From: Acinetobacter sp. C26M
GTDB taxonomy: Bacteria > Pseudomonadota > Gammaproteobacteria > Pseudomonadales > Moraxellaceae
Length of the DNA: 64,000 bases
Assembly (NCBI RefSeq): GCF_023702675.1
Contig: NZ_CP098478.1
Coordinates: 2,294,001-2,358,000 of the forward strand
Direction of reading: 5' to 3'
Each line of letters starts with the position of its first letter. Position 1 is the stretch's first letter. Positions 27,987 to 37,512 of the stretch are shown here, piece by piece. Below the pieces are notes generated by a model. That model did no database searches. It was given only the letters and a program-made list of their open reading frames with translations, and was not told the DNA's origin. Both the position numbers and the translations under genes were made by a program.

Positions 27987-29111
27987 ATGGACAACTTAAC
28001 TGTAGATGTATGTATAGCAGGTCGTGGACCTGCTGGCATCATAGCTGCAAGACAACTTGCTCTTGCTGGGTTATCTGTGATCATCATTGATAGCCCAAAC
28101 CATAAAATACATAAATTTGGTGAAACACTGCCTGGATCAGCAATTCGTTTATTAACCAAACTCGGTCTTCAATCAATCATTGAGCGCTTACAAACAGAAC
28201 AAGATACTTATGGCAACTATTCACCTCGTGTCGGTGGAAACATGTCTTTTTGGGGCAGCGAGTCCCCCATAATTTCTGATGCTCTACATGATCCCTATGG
28301 TTTTGGGCTTCGTATTGATCGGCAAAGATTCGATATGCTTTTAGCACAATATGCTCATGTTGAAGGAACAGTACAATTCAGTACAAATATTTTGGATTTA
28401 AAAAAAGATCGTAATATATGGAACATCCAGTTGGAATGTGGCAAATCCATTGCTGCTAAATGGATTGTTGATGCAACAGGCCGCAGCGCCAAAATCATAC
28501 GTCTACTCGGCATACAGCGCCATCGTGGTGTACCATTAGTTGCGCTATATCGAACATTTAAACCTGCGAAAAGTATTTCTCTCAGTAAAACCATCATTTC
28601 ATCACATAAAAATGGATGGTTATATGCAGGGAAAATTTCAGAACATAAATGGGTTCTTGGTTATCACACGATTCCTAAAACCGCAGCAGTACTTCACAAC
28701 AGCCCTATTCACTGGAACGAAATCATTAAAACCAATACAGTAATACCAACGCTTTTTGGAGAATTAGAGTTTGAAAAAAATGTCTTTTGTCATGATGTTC
28801 GAAGTATTTGGTTAAAACAGAGTTTGGGGGATGGCTGGATTGCTTGCGGTGATGCATTATTGGCATTTGATCCTATTGCGGGGCAAGGTTTGTTTAATGC
28901 GATTTATACAGCAATAAAAGCCGCAGAAACGATTGTGCAATATGATCAAAATAAGGATGTCCATCAACACTATTTAACTGAAACTCATCAAATTATTAAA
29001 ATCTATGAAAATCGGAGATATTCATTATATAAACAAGAACAAAGATGGCTAAATAGCCCTTTCTGGAAAGCGCATCAGATGAACACTGACCCAAATAGAC
29101 CAAACAATTAA
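27987..29111 (+). CDS. LodB-like FAD-dependent maturation protein
   Basis: A 374-residue flavoprotein related to LodB and to tryptophan-halogenase-type oxidoreductases. It has GRGPAG at residues 12-17 (nucleotide binding), VDATGR, and the signature CGDALLAFDPIAGQGLFNAI near 285-305. LodB is required to form the quinone cofactor of LodA inside the cell. The ATG follows the TAA of the fusion gene directly (no gap), so the pair is translationally coupled. This context makes a cofactor-maturation role very likely. Confidence 0.85.
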   Translation: MDNLTVDVCIAGRGPAGIIAARQLALAGLSVIIIDSPNHKIHKFGETLPGSAIRLLTKLGLQSIIERLQTEQDTYGNYSPRVGGNMSFWGSESPIISDALHDPYGFGLRIDRQRFDMLLAQYAHVEGTVQFSTNILDLKKDRNIWNIQLECGKSIAAKWIVDATGRSAKIIRLLGIQRHRGVPLVALYRTFKPAKSISLSKTIISSHKNGWLYAGKISEHKWVLGYHTIPKTAAVLHNSPIHWNEIIKTNTVIPTLFGELEFEKNVFCHDVRSIWLKQSLGDGWIACGDALLAFDPIAGQGLFNAIYTAIKAAETIVQYDQNKDVHQHYLTETHQIIKIYENRRYSLYKQEQRWLNSPFWKAHQMNTDPNRPNN

Positions 29112-29211
29112 CATACGCATAAAAACTGATGAGATCCACATATTTATCCTACTCAAGATCTTCTAATTCATAGCAATGTTGCTAAACTGATTGATGTTAA
29201 GGAGCAAATAT

Positions 29212-30363
29212 ATGTTAGGTCTGATGCCTGTAGTCCGTTTTGGTTTATTTTTCGCAATCAGCCCTATACTGATCAGTATTAGTGGATGCTCTTCTCATCC
29301 CCAAAAAACAAACACTCTAGGGAATACACATAGGATCCCTTCTCCAAGCATTGATACAGCATTAGGTGAAAAGTTACAGCCAAATGAAAGCATTTTGGCT
29401 GAACAAATATCTGAGCAAATTGGACAAAGTATCCGTAAACAATACACTGCAGGTCATGTGCTACGAGACGCACACCCTAAAGCTCATGGTTGTGTTCGAG
29501 CAGAATTCCATGTCTCAAAATCATTACCATCAAACTTAGCGAAGGGAATTTTTATTCCTGATAAAACATATTCAGCCTGGATTCGGTTCTCTAATGCTTC
29601 AGGGGATGCCACCCAAGCTGACAATAAAAAAGATGCTCGCGGAATGGCAATTAAAATCCTAGGTGTTACTGGGAAAAAGATCATGGAAAGTGATGATCAA
29701 GCAATGACTCAAGATTTTATTATGATTAACCATCCTGTGTTTTTTGTAGATAAACCTGATCGCTATTTATCCTTTATACAAAATATAAATAGCGGAAGTA
29801 CGATCAAAAAATTGCGGATCCCTTTTGTGCTCGGTTTTCAGGGAACGATGAATGCTATTAAAGCGAGTAATTCAAATATTTCCAATCCAATTCAAACCAG
29901 ATACTGGTCAATGGTGCCCTATCAATTGGGATTAGGCGCTGACCGTCAAGTTGTGAAATATTCAGCAAGACTATGTTCCCAAAACTTAACGGTAATACCA
30001 GACCAGCCAAGTCATGACTTCTTAAGAGAAGCACTTCGAAATAGCTTACAACAAGGTGATGCATGTATGGAGTTTCTGGTCCAACCGAGAACATCAAATA
30101 AAATGCTGGTAGAAGATTCAATGACAGAATGGAAAGAAGCTCAAGCCCCATTTTATCCAGTTGCAACGATTCATATACCACAACAGATTTTTGATACACC
30201 CGAGCAAAATAGGTTTTGCGAAAATCTTTCGTTTACCCCATGGCATTCACTGCCTGAGCATAGACCCTTAGGCGCTATCAATAGATTACGTAAAGTTATT
30301 TACGAGAATATTAGTACAATCCGGCATGAAATGAACGCTGTACCAAAACAAGAACCTCAATGA
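29212..30363 (+). CDS. Catalase-like heme lipoprotein
   Basis: A 383-residue protein. Start ATG 29212 is chosen by an AAGGAGC site 7 bases upstream. The signal peptide ends in a lipobox SISGC (Cys26), so the protein is anchored in the envelope. The rest is a catalase-related domain of the same type as the N-terminus of the upstream fusion (HPKAHG at 88-93, WIRFSNAS, DFIMINHPVFF), and here both histidines are kept. The inferred role is removal of H2O2 in the periplasm next to the H2O2-forming oxidase. It is 100 bases after lodB, with its own ribosome site. Confidence 0.8.
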   Translation: MLGLMPVVRFGLFFAISPILISISGCSSHPQKTNTLGNTHRIPSPSIDTALGEKLQPNESILAEQISEQIGQSIRKQYTAGHVLRDAHPKAHGCVRAEFHVSKSLPSNLAKGIFIPDKTYSAWIRFSNASGDATQADNKKDARGMAIKILGVTGKKIMESDDQAMTQDFIMINHPVFFVDKPDRYLSFIQNINSGSTIKKLRIPFVLGFQGTMNAIKASNSNISNPIQTRYWSMVPYQLGLGADRQVVKYSARLCSQNLTVIPDQPSHDFLREALRNSLQQGDACMEFLVQPRTSNKMLVEDSMTEWKEAQAPFYPVATIHIPQQIFDTPEQNRFCENLSFTPWHSLPEHRPLGAINRLRKVIYENISTIRHEMNAVPKQEPQ

Positions 30364-30389
30364 ACTATTCTATTCAGATACGGTTTCAC

Positions 30390-30815
30390 CTACTCAAAAA
30401 TATTTACTTGCGTCTGCCCATCTATTGAGAATATACATTTACCTTTGAATTCTTGTGCATTCCCCAATTCATTTTCGGCGCAGAACTCTAAGTAAATATA
30501 CACATCTCCACTTTTTTGGTTTATGTAGTAATTACCGCGTAAATTATCATTAAAACTGACCGTCTTTTTCTTTGTTACATTAGAAAGCACAAGTTTTTTG
30601 CACTTTTCAATCATTTCTTCCTTATTTAAGTTCATTTCAGACTTTCGGATATAAGCAGAGCTTTTACTCAAATCTCTTATATTTTTTCGATTATCATTCT
30701 CAATCATATAAGAATCAAATTCTGTAACAATATTAGAGTCTTTACTCTTATAGTCTTCAAAACTTTCACATCCTAATAAACTAAACATGATGATGAAAGC
30801 TAAGATATTTTTCAC
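30390..30815 (-). CDS. Hypothetical lipoprotein
   Basis: A 141-residue lipoprotein starting with GTG (MKNILAFIIMFSLLGC, lipobox Cys16). The rest is polar with Lys/Glu-rich helices and three further cysteines (near residues 87, 112 and 126). It converges with the catalase-like gene. It has AT-rich codon use, more like the following island genes than the genes before it. No family recognised. Confidence 0.65.
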   Translation of the reverse strand: MKNILAFIIMFSLLGCESFEDYKSKDSNIVTEFDSYMIENDNRKNIRDLSKSSAYIRKSEMNLNKEEMIEKCKKLVLSNVTKKKTVSFNDNLRGNYYINQKSGDVYIYLEFCAENELGNAQEFKGKCIFSIDGQTQVNIFE

Positions 30816-31312
30816 TTTAATAATCTATAAAATCAAAAAGTATAATATAGCAAAAATAATGAAATATGACAAAAAATTAATCTATCGTACTTTTCATATT
30901 TATAGACCAAACAAAAGTATAACAAACCTTATTTCCCACCTTAAATTAACACAATAAAAATTAAAAAAGTATTTTAATAAATCTATAGTTAAATTATAAA
31001 AATTTAAATTAATTCACTTCAATTTAAAATATGAACATACATAAAAGCAACTTAAAGGTCAAAATAGTATTTCTCTCTAATTTCAGCATAAACCTTAAAT
31101 AAATTATATTGAAAATTCTAATAAAATAGTTAGCTTATAAAAATTATTAAATAAAGAATAAATTCCAAAATAAACGTCTTTTCTTATATTTTTTATAAGT
31201 CAATTTCTTTAAAATCACTAAGTAGATGTAAAATTTGTGCTATCCTTTATCAAATTAAAAAAACGTCATAAATTTTTCTTTAATACTTAATCAAAAAGCT
31301 TACGGAGGGCTT
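30816..31312. other. Long AT-rich gap between two horizontally acquired-looking genes
   Basis: 497 bases with no plausible frame on either strand and strikingly few G or C bases. It separates the divergent lipoprotein (30390) and the membrane protein (31313), and should carry both promoters. The low GC content relative to the pilus and lod genes marks a composition change. Confidence 0.45.
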
Positions 31313-32872
31313 ATGAATATCAATCAAATATCATTGTTGGCTGGATTTCTATTGATAATTACTATAGTTATTTTGGTAATTTGGTTCTATTACAATTCAA
31401 AACAAAAAGAAAAGCTTAGAGAAGAACTTTGGGAGAATGGAGCTATAAAGCATAAATATTTTTTCAGAAATGAAATAGGAAAATATGGAAAAGAAATATT
31501 CTTCTATCGTAATGGTAAAATAAACAAAAAAAGTCAATGGAAGAAAAATGAACTAAATGGCCTTACACTTGTTTTTTATAGTACAGGAGAAAAATATATA
31601 AAAACCAATTATAAGGATGGTAAACTTGAAGGAAAATATACGGTTTTCTATAAGAATGGGCAGATACTTAGAGAATACCTATACAAAAATGGCGTAAAAA
31701 TATCAGAGGTAAACAACTCAAGAAAATTAGAGCCAAAATCTAAATTATCTCCAATTGAAGAATCATCTTTAGAAGCCAATGATATTAATGAAATATTTAA
31801 GCAAGCAAAATCTCATTATGAATCTATAAAGACGTTAGAAGAAACTAAAGATAATGATAAAAATGAAGCAGGTTTTTTATCGGGATTAAAGAAAGTAAGT
31901 AAAGTTGCAACAGGTATTCAGGGGTATCAAGATAGAGAAAGCACAAAGAATATTAAAGAATGCTGTGAACTGTATTATGAATCAGCACGAGAAGTCACTG
32001 AAAATAAAAGAAAAAAACTCAATTTGAATATTGAGGCGTTTGGGGAAAATCGCGTTGTAACTTTACATAAAACGATTGGCAGATTTTTAGGGTTACTTAA
32101 GGATATGCAACAAGAAAATAAAATAAAAGAATATGAAGTTTTAGGCGAAATTGGATTAGATGCTCAATCCATAGAAAAAATGGAAAAAATTGATATGGCT
32201 GCATCAAAAGCACTTAAAAGCACTGCAACTGTAGGAGCTTTAGGTACTGCAGCAGCAATGGGAACGCCAGCATTAGTAACAAGTGCAGTAACTGCTTTTG
32301 CCACAGCCTCGACTGGAACAGCAATTAGTTCTTTGAGTGGAGTAGCAGCAACGAATGCAACATTAGCTTGGTTAGGAGGAGGTTCAATAGCTGCAGGTGG
32401 TGGTGGTATGGCAGCAGGAGCTACCGTGTTAACGAGTATAACGGCTGGCGCGACGGCTGGTGTTGGATTATTAGCTGCTGGTCTTTTAGCTTCTACCCAT
32501 TACTCACGAAAGCTCACTGAAGCAAAGGAATATCAAGCTTCTATAGAAGCAGAGATTGCTAATATAGAAAAGTTATGGGTGTTACTCGAAGGTATTAATA
32601 AGAGAACAACTGAGCTTAACTTTGTTACCTCTAAGCTAGAGGAAGTAATACTTTATCAGTTAGACTTTATGGAACCATTAACTATTAACTATGATATTTC
32701 TGATAGGTATTATAATAGTATTTTTCAAGAGTCGGGTTTATTAATTAAGTCAATGAGTGAGCTTGCAAATACACCTCTACTTGATGAAGATGGCTGTGCT
32801 TCAAGCGAGAGCGCTAAAATAATAGCTAATACATATAGAATACTAAATAAGGAGTTAACTAATAATGGCTAA
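31313..32872 (+). CDS. Membrane protein with YwqK/MORN-like repeats and Gly/Ala-rich hydrophobic domain
   Basis: A 519-residue protein in four parts. A membrane anchor spans residues 5-27. YwqK/MORN-like beta-repeats run from about 37 to 130 (ENGAIKHKYFF, YRNGKINKKSQW, KDGKLEGKYTVFYKNGQ). A helical linker spans about 150-295. A strongly hydrophobic Gly/Ala domain follows at about 296-394 (TNATLAWLGGGSIAAGGGG), then a helical tail. The LAWLGGG...AAGGGGMA pattern recurs, as I remember, in uncharacterised bacterial membrane-active proteins. Its stop region overlaps the next start by 8 bases. A GGAGGG site precedes the ATG. Function unknown; very AT-rich codons suggest transfer. Confidence 0.75.
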   Translation: MNINQISLLAGFLLIITIVILVIWFYYNSKQKEKLREELWENGAIKHKYFFRNEIGKYGKEIFFYRNGKINKKSQWKKNELNGLTLVFYSTGEKYIKTNYKDGKLEGKYTVFYKNGQILREYLYKNGVKISEVNNSRKLEPKSKLSPIEESSLEANDINEIFKQAKSHYESIKTLEETKDNDKNEAGFLSGLKKVSKVATGIQGYQDRESTKNIKECCELYYESAREVTENKRKKLNLNIEAFGENRVVTLHKTIGRFLGLLKDMQQENKIKEYEVLGEIGLDAQSIEKMEKIDMAASKALKSTATVGALGTAAAMGTPALVTSAVTAFATASTGTAISSLSGVAATNATLAWLGGGSIAAGGGGMAAGATVLTSITAGATAGVGLLAAGLLASTHYSRKLTEAKEYQASIEAEIANIEKLWVLLEGINKRTTELNFVTSKLEEVILYQLDFMEPLTINYDISDRYYNSIFQESGLLIKSMSELANTPLLDEDGCASSESAKIIANTYRILNKELTNNG

Positions 32873-33578
32873 AACAAAAGATTTTTTAGATGAACTTATA
32901 TCTAACTTCAAGCAAAAGTCCAAAGAAACTTTGAATGAACTTTTAGAACAAAGTAAAGATACCGTAAAAACAACCACAAATAATTTAGTTGAAGAGAGCA
33001 CAAAAAAATTTAAAGATGTCGCAAGCGAAAAACTTAGCGATGTAGCAAATAATTTTGTACGCAAAGATAATTCAGAAAAGGAAAACAACCTAGCTTTGGA
33101 AGAGATGAAAGCCATAAGTCCACAAAGTTTGAAAGATAATGGTGAAAAATTTGAAAAAAATCTGCATAAGGGATTACTCGGAGTTGCACAAGGTTTAGCA
33201 ACTGCAAATCCTAAAGAAGCCTTAGAAGCAGTGAATAATTTTGTTTCTATAGCTGGTGAAGTTGCTAAATTTACTGAAGTACAAAAAACAGCAAGGAAAC
33301 AAATCGAAGCTGAAAGAGACATTGCTGTAAAAAAAATTCAGGATCAAAAAGATATTATTTTGCATTATCTTGAGAAGTCTTTTGACGAAAGAAAGAAAAA
33401 CTTTGAAAAATTATTTTGTATTGTAGATGAAGCAATTGCTAAAAATAATATGGAAGAATTGGCATTAGGTTTAAATAGTATAAACCAACTTGCTACATCC
33501 TCACCTTTTAAAGATCTGACTAGTGTAGAAGCTACGCAAGCAGCATTGGCTGACAAGAATCATACTTGGGATTTCTAA
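32865..33578 (+). CDS. Helical partner protein of the membrane protein upstream
   Basis: A 237-residue, almost entirely alpha-helical protein with no signal or membrane segment. Residues 1-70 are Lys/Glu-rich coiled coil. Residues 150-237 hold a better-conserved-looking block (QIEAERDIAVKKI, LEKSFDERKKNFEKLF, SSPFKDL, then a terminal HTWDF). The start overlaps the upstream gene by 8 bases, so the two are made together. I recall similar C-termini in many bacteria but cannot name a family. Coupling to the membrane protein suggests a soluble regulator or effector partner (inference). Confidence 0.75.
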   Translation: MAKTKDFLDELISNFKQKSKETLNELLEQSKDTVKTTTNNLVEESTKKFKDVASEKLSDVANNFVRKDNSEKENNLALEEMKAISPQSLKDNGEKFEKNLHKGLLGVAQGLATANPKEALEAVNNFVSIAGEVAKFTEVQKTARKQIEAERDIAVKKIQDQKDIILHYLEKSFDERKKNFEKLFCIVDEAIAKNNMEELALGLNSINQLATSSPFKDLTSVEATQAALADKNHTWDF

Positions 33579-33718
33579 TACGAGTATTTTATGAAGTACA
33601 ATCTAGCCTTCAACATGTTATCTTCTATTTTACGCCTATATTATTGAAAATCCATTTTCATCATATATCGAGTTGAAGACATAAGTGATTGAAAGCGTAA
33701 AATATGAATAGCTTGAAA

Positions 33719-33752
33719 TAGGTCCATCGGATTTTTGAACTGATGGACCTTA
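33719..33752. repeat. Inverted repeat between the two-gene module and the tRNA
   Basis: GGTCCATC and GATGGACC form an 8-base perfect stem with a 13-base loop. A second small palindrome (TAGACCGTTGGTCTA) follows at about 33763. No T run follows the first. They may be mRNA stems closing the upstream module, or recombinase-binding repeats near the integration site. Confidence 0.5.
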
Positions 33753-33796
33753 AAATAGACCGTTGGTCTAAACTGTTTTTCTTATTTTTCCCATTG

Positions 33797-33830
33797 AAAA
33801 ACCCTCTAAACTCATGGTTTAGAGGGTTTG
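33797..33830. terminator. Terminator downstream of the tRNA
   Basis: AAACCCTCTAAAC and GTTTAGAGGGTTT pair around a TCATG loop, immediately past the 3' end of the minus-strand tRNA and followed by a T run on that strand. Confidence 0.8.
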
Positions 33831-33835
33831 ATATA

Positions 33836-33912
<77 letters not shown>

Positions 33913-34073
33913 TAAACTTTATAACTGCTTGTATTCTCTACAATTCAGCTTGATTCCAATATTAGCGAAAATCATTTTTAATTACAAGTTTTTTCTTGAG
34001 TAGACCTATAGTAGACCGCAGATAATATTGTAATATGATGCTAAATGTCGTGAAACCTAGCGGATTCTAGCTC

Positions 34074-35306
34074 ATGTCTGCAAACAGAGTAAAGCTCACT
34101 AAGTCATTTATTGATCAACTCGAATTAATTCCTGCGATTTATCGTGATAGTGAATTAATTGGCTTTGCTGTGCGTGTTAACACCTCTTACAAAACTTATA
34201 TCGTTGAGAAAAAGGTTAATGGCAGGTCTACTCGGTCTACTCTGGGTATACATGGTCAAATAACTCTGACTCAGGCAAGAGTATTGGCTCAAGAAGCCCT
34301 TTTAGACATGACAATGGGTATAAAGCCTATTGATAAGAAAAAAAAGAAGATTGCAGATGCTAAATTAATTTTTGATATTGAAAAATCACAACCTACTTTA
34401 AATGATGCTTATCTTGTCTATATCGGAGAACGCACTCTAAAGCCACGTACGCTAGATGATTATAGTGATGTGGTTAATGGCTATCTAAAAGACTGGAAGG
34501 ACACGAAGCTCAAAGACATTACAAGAACCATGGTCCAAGAAAAACATAAGGATCTATCGGTTAACAGTAAAGCTCAGGCTAATATGTGTATGCGCGTCTT
34601 TAGAGCTATTTATAACTTTTCGATCGAGCACTATCTTGATGATGATGAACAACCTATCATCCCCCCCCTCAACCCTGTTAAAACTTTAACAGCTAAAAAA
34701 TCATGGAATAAGATTCGCAGACGTAGCTCATATATAAATGAAGATAAATTGCCACATTGGATCAATGCTGTATTAAATTTTGAAGATCGTGGACAGCAAC
34801 TTGAGACCAACAAAGACTTTCTCATCACGTTAATACTGACTGGCTTTAGACGAGAGGAATGTGAGTCTCTTGCTTGGTCAACTGTAGATTTAAAGTATGG
34901 GTACATCACCTCAATAGATCCAAAGAACAATGAACCCCATACCCTCCCTATGGGTGATTTCCTTTGGGAAATAATGAAGAAGCGTAGAAAGCAAGTTACA
35001 TCAGAGTGGGTTTTCCCTTCTGCTAAATCTCAATCTGGCCACATTACCAATCTTTCTAAAGTTAGGGCCAAAATCAATAAAACCTGCGGCATACAGTTCA
35101 CTTTCCACGATCTACGCCGTACTTATGGATCTATTGCCGAAAGCCTGGACTATGGGAAATATACAATTAAAAAGCTTCTGAATCATAAGAACGAAGACCA
35201 AAATGATGTCACTGCAGGTTATGTGCAAATTAGTGATAAGAAGCTTCGAGCAGCTATGAATGAGGTTGAAGATATTGTTTTAGGATCAAATAAAACTTTA
35301 AAATGA
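34074..35306 (+). CDS. Tyrosine-type site-specific integrase
   Basis: A 410-residue P4/phage-type integrase. The N-terminal DUF4102-like arm-binding domain (residues 1-90; GFAVRVNTSYKTYIVEKK), a SAM-like core-binding domain (about 105-200) and the catalytic domain are all present. The catalytic residues are visible: Arg259 (TGFRREE), His345 and Arg348 (HDLRRTYG), His371 (LLNHKN) and Tyr383 (AGYVQ). The enzyme should therefore be active. It sits next to the CAU tRNA and marks the left edge of the island. Unusually it lies on the 5' side of the tRNA. Confidence 0.92.
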   Translation: MSANRVKLTKSFIDQLELIPAIYRDSELIGFAVRVNTSYKTYIVEKKVNGRSTRSTLGIHGQITLTQARVLAQEALLDMTMGIKPIDKKKKKIADAKLIFDIEKSQPTLNDAYLVYIGERTLKPRTLDDYSDVVNGYLKDWKDTKLKDITRTMVQEKHKDLSVNSKAQANMCMRVFRAIYNFSIEHYLDDDEQPIIPPLNPVKTLTAKKSWNKIRRRSSYINEDKLPHWINAVLNFEDRGQQLETNKDFLITLILTGFRREECESLAWSTVDLKYGYITSIDPKNNEPHTLPMGDFLWEIMKKRRKQVTSEWVFPSAKSQSGHITNLSKVRAKINKTCGIQFTFHDLRRTYGSIAESLDYGKYTIKKLLNHKNEDQNDVTAGYVQISDKKLRAAMNEVEDIVLGSNKTLK

Positions 35307-35385
35307 TTTCGCTACAACTTTGAAACCAATGCTAGGGAATCCATTAATAGTTGCATTTCAGAGATGTTATTTACGTGATTTTTTA

Positions 35386-37006
35386 TCAGTAGATACTTAT
35401 AAAATTCTCAGCAGAACCAAACAAGTAGGTATCATAACATTCTATGGTAAATGATAAATTTCCTGCGCTAGAGCAGTTTGAAAATACGTTACCATTTGCA
35501 GAAATATCAAGACTGAGTGTTAATGTTTCAGATGTTGATAAAGATGTTATATTAGCAACCTTACTATAACTGCCTGAAAAAATAATATTGAACTTGCTGT
35601 TAATTGTTCCACTTGCTGTCTTTACATTAACTGTAAGTAATAATGAAATGCTTGATGTTGTGAATAATTTAAACAATCCTTGATATGCTTGAGCTGCAAA
35701 AGTTTGCTTTTTAATTATTCCTTCTTTTGTCTGATACACATCTTGAGCAGTGTAGACACGATCACTAACACCGCTATTTATAGAACGTAATGCGTTATTA
35801 CCAAAAGCCTTTTTCGATCCATTTGATACAGGCTGCGTGTTGTTATAGGTGATAATACCTGCTTCGCCTAGAATCTCAGCATACATATTACCAACACCAA
35901 CGATATCATTTAGATTTCCATTGCTTAGTGTTAATGTACCTTGCAACACTTCAAAAAAACCAACTTCCGACGTGAAATCACCGCCATAAATTGTGGCTGT
36001 CTTTAATCCATGAAACTCGACGTTTGAAAACTCAGATTTAACAATACACCCTCTGTTGTTTTCAGCACCAACCGCAGAAAATTCTATAGACTTGCAGTTG
36101 TAGAACTTGTAGCCAATTATAGCTGCCCCATCTGCTCGTGTACCATTATCTACGGCAATATTTGAACCAAACGTATACCAAAGTTGGTATAAATCAAAAC
36201 CCTTAACCGGTTGATTATACGATGTATTAAATAAAACCCAACTATTTGAAAAATCAATGGATGTTCCTGTCATATTACCAGAACCATCAGATAACCATCT
36301 AAAGCCATAACACGAACCGATGACTTTAACACCCACCACAGAATTAAAACCATCATACACCTGAACCCCTGTACCAAAACCAAAGACTTTGTTTGTAAAG
36401 TTACAGAAGTAAAAGCGAGGTGCATAAACAGCAATACTGTCAGCAGATGGATTTCTTGCAGATAAGTTAATGTCTAGTTTGACATTAGTTGTGTATGCAT
36501 TATTTGTATGCGTAAGAATCACGCAAGCGTCAACAGCATAAGAGTCTGTTATATTATTGCGACTTGGTGCCAAATTGCCACCAACACCCTTTTTATTTGT
36601 TGTTTTCACAATAACGCTATTTTCATTTGCTTTGAGTAGTGATTGATCTGTTTTTAAGTATATAACATCTGATACGGCACAATTTCCAGTGATTACACAA
36701 TAATTCAATGCTGCAAGTGATCTATTCACTGCTTGAATATTATCTGTTCCAATTTTAGTATCAAAGCTATAATCACAAACACCACCAAAAATCTTCAACA
36801 GTGTAGTTTTCTTTGAAAGCTCTATTCCAACCATTTACAATTAAGCCATAATCGTTTTTCGTTGCATCAGCAGAGTAGTATGTAAATAACCCACCGCCAA
36901 CACTTTTACTCACTATGTATGATTTCACGTACACTGTCTGCCCATTTACTGGTGTTTGGATTTCTGTTAACTCTACAATACTCTCTACTGTTGTTATAGC
37001 ACCCAT
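35386..37006 (-). pseudogene. Phage tail-spike gene split by a +1 frameshift
   Basis: The N-terminal 77 codons (MGAITTVESIVELTEIQTPVNG ...) run to a stop, while a 482-residue frame overlaps them and continues with a parallel-beta-helix-like body (FCNFTNKVFGFGTGVQVYDG ...). A GATTTTTGG run holds five T where four would keep the frame (EDFGGVCDYSF). The N-terminal anchor matches that of the intact paralogue downstream at 37511-39211, but the bodies differ, as expected for receptor-binding spikes or depolymerases. Whether the shift is real, a sequencing error or slippage cannot be told from one sequence. Confidence 0.75.
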
Positions 37007-37483
37007 AATATTTCCTAATAATTGAATAAATGATCGTTATACTGACTCTTTTAATTTTTAACATTAGATTCTTGTGAAATAAATAATATTTAAATAGAAC
37101 AATAAGTTTAGTTATTATTTAAAATATTTATTAGAAATTTAGATGATAAATTACGGCTAAACACACTGCTAGCAAACACTGATTGAGACATTAGTTTTAA
37201 TCATATGCTCTGGGCTACAAAGTAAAAACAAAAAATGCAGGTATTAATAACCAATGAAATCACTGAGCGTCTGCATCGGTGGATTAATTTTTACTTTCCT
37301 TTAGATAATAAAAAAGCCCCTAGAAGGTCTTGGTTTGTTTTAAGTCATCTACCTACTGGTAATCACTCTTTTTTACATCATAAAAAGTTATTAATAACAA
37401 TATTATGATATGTAGCAAATAAACTAAATTCATGTTCAGAAAGAACAAAACTGATGCTAAAAATGAAAATCATGAAATAAAAG
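37007..37483. other. Intergenic region between the two tail-spike genes
   Basis: About 480 bases. The part next to 37007 resembles the sequence upstream of the second spike gene (39212-39290), so the leader was duplicated with the anchor. A 57-codon plus-strand frame from about 37234 (MQVLITNEITERLH) has no ribosome site and is not called. Otherwise nothing recognised. Confidence 0.45.
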
Positions 37484-37512
37484 AACCCTCCTATCATGGA
37501 GGGTTCTTACTT
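37484..37512 (-). terminator. Terminator of the intact tail-spike gene
   Basis: AAGAACCCTCC and GGAGGGTTCTT pair around TATCAT and are followed on the minus strand by T-rich sequence, at the stop of the spike gene. Confidence 0.75.

Noticed and set aside
37234..37411. Plus-strand 57-codon frame (MQVLITNEITERLH) between the two spike genes
   Set aside because: No ribosome site, odd composition, and no continuity with any neighbouring gene.
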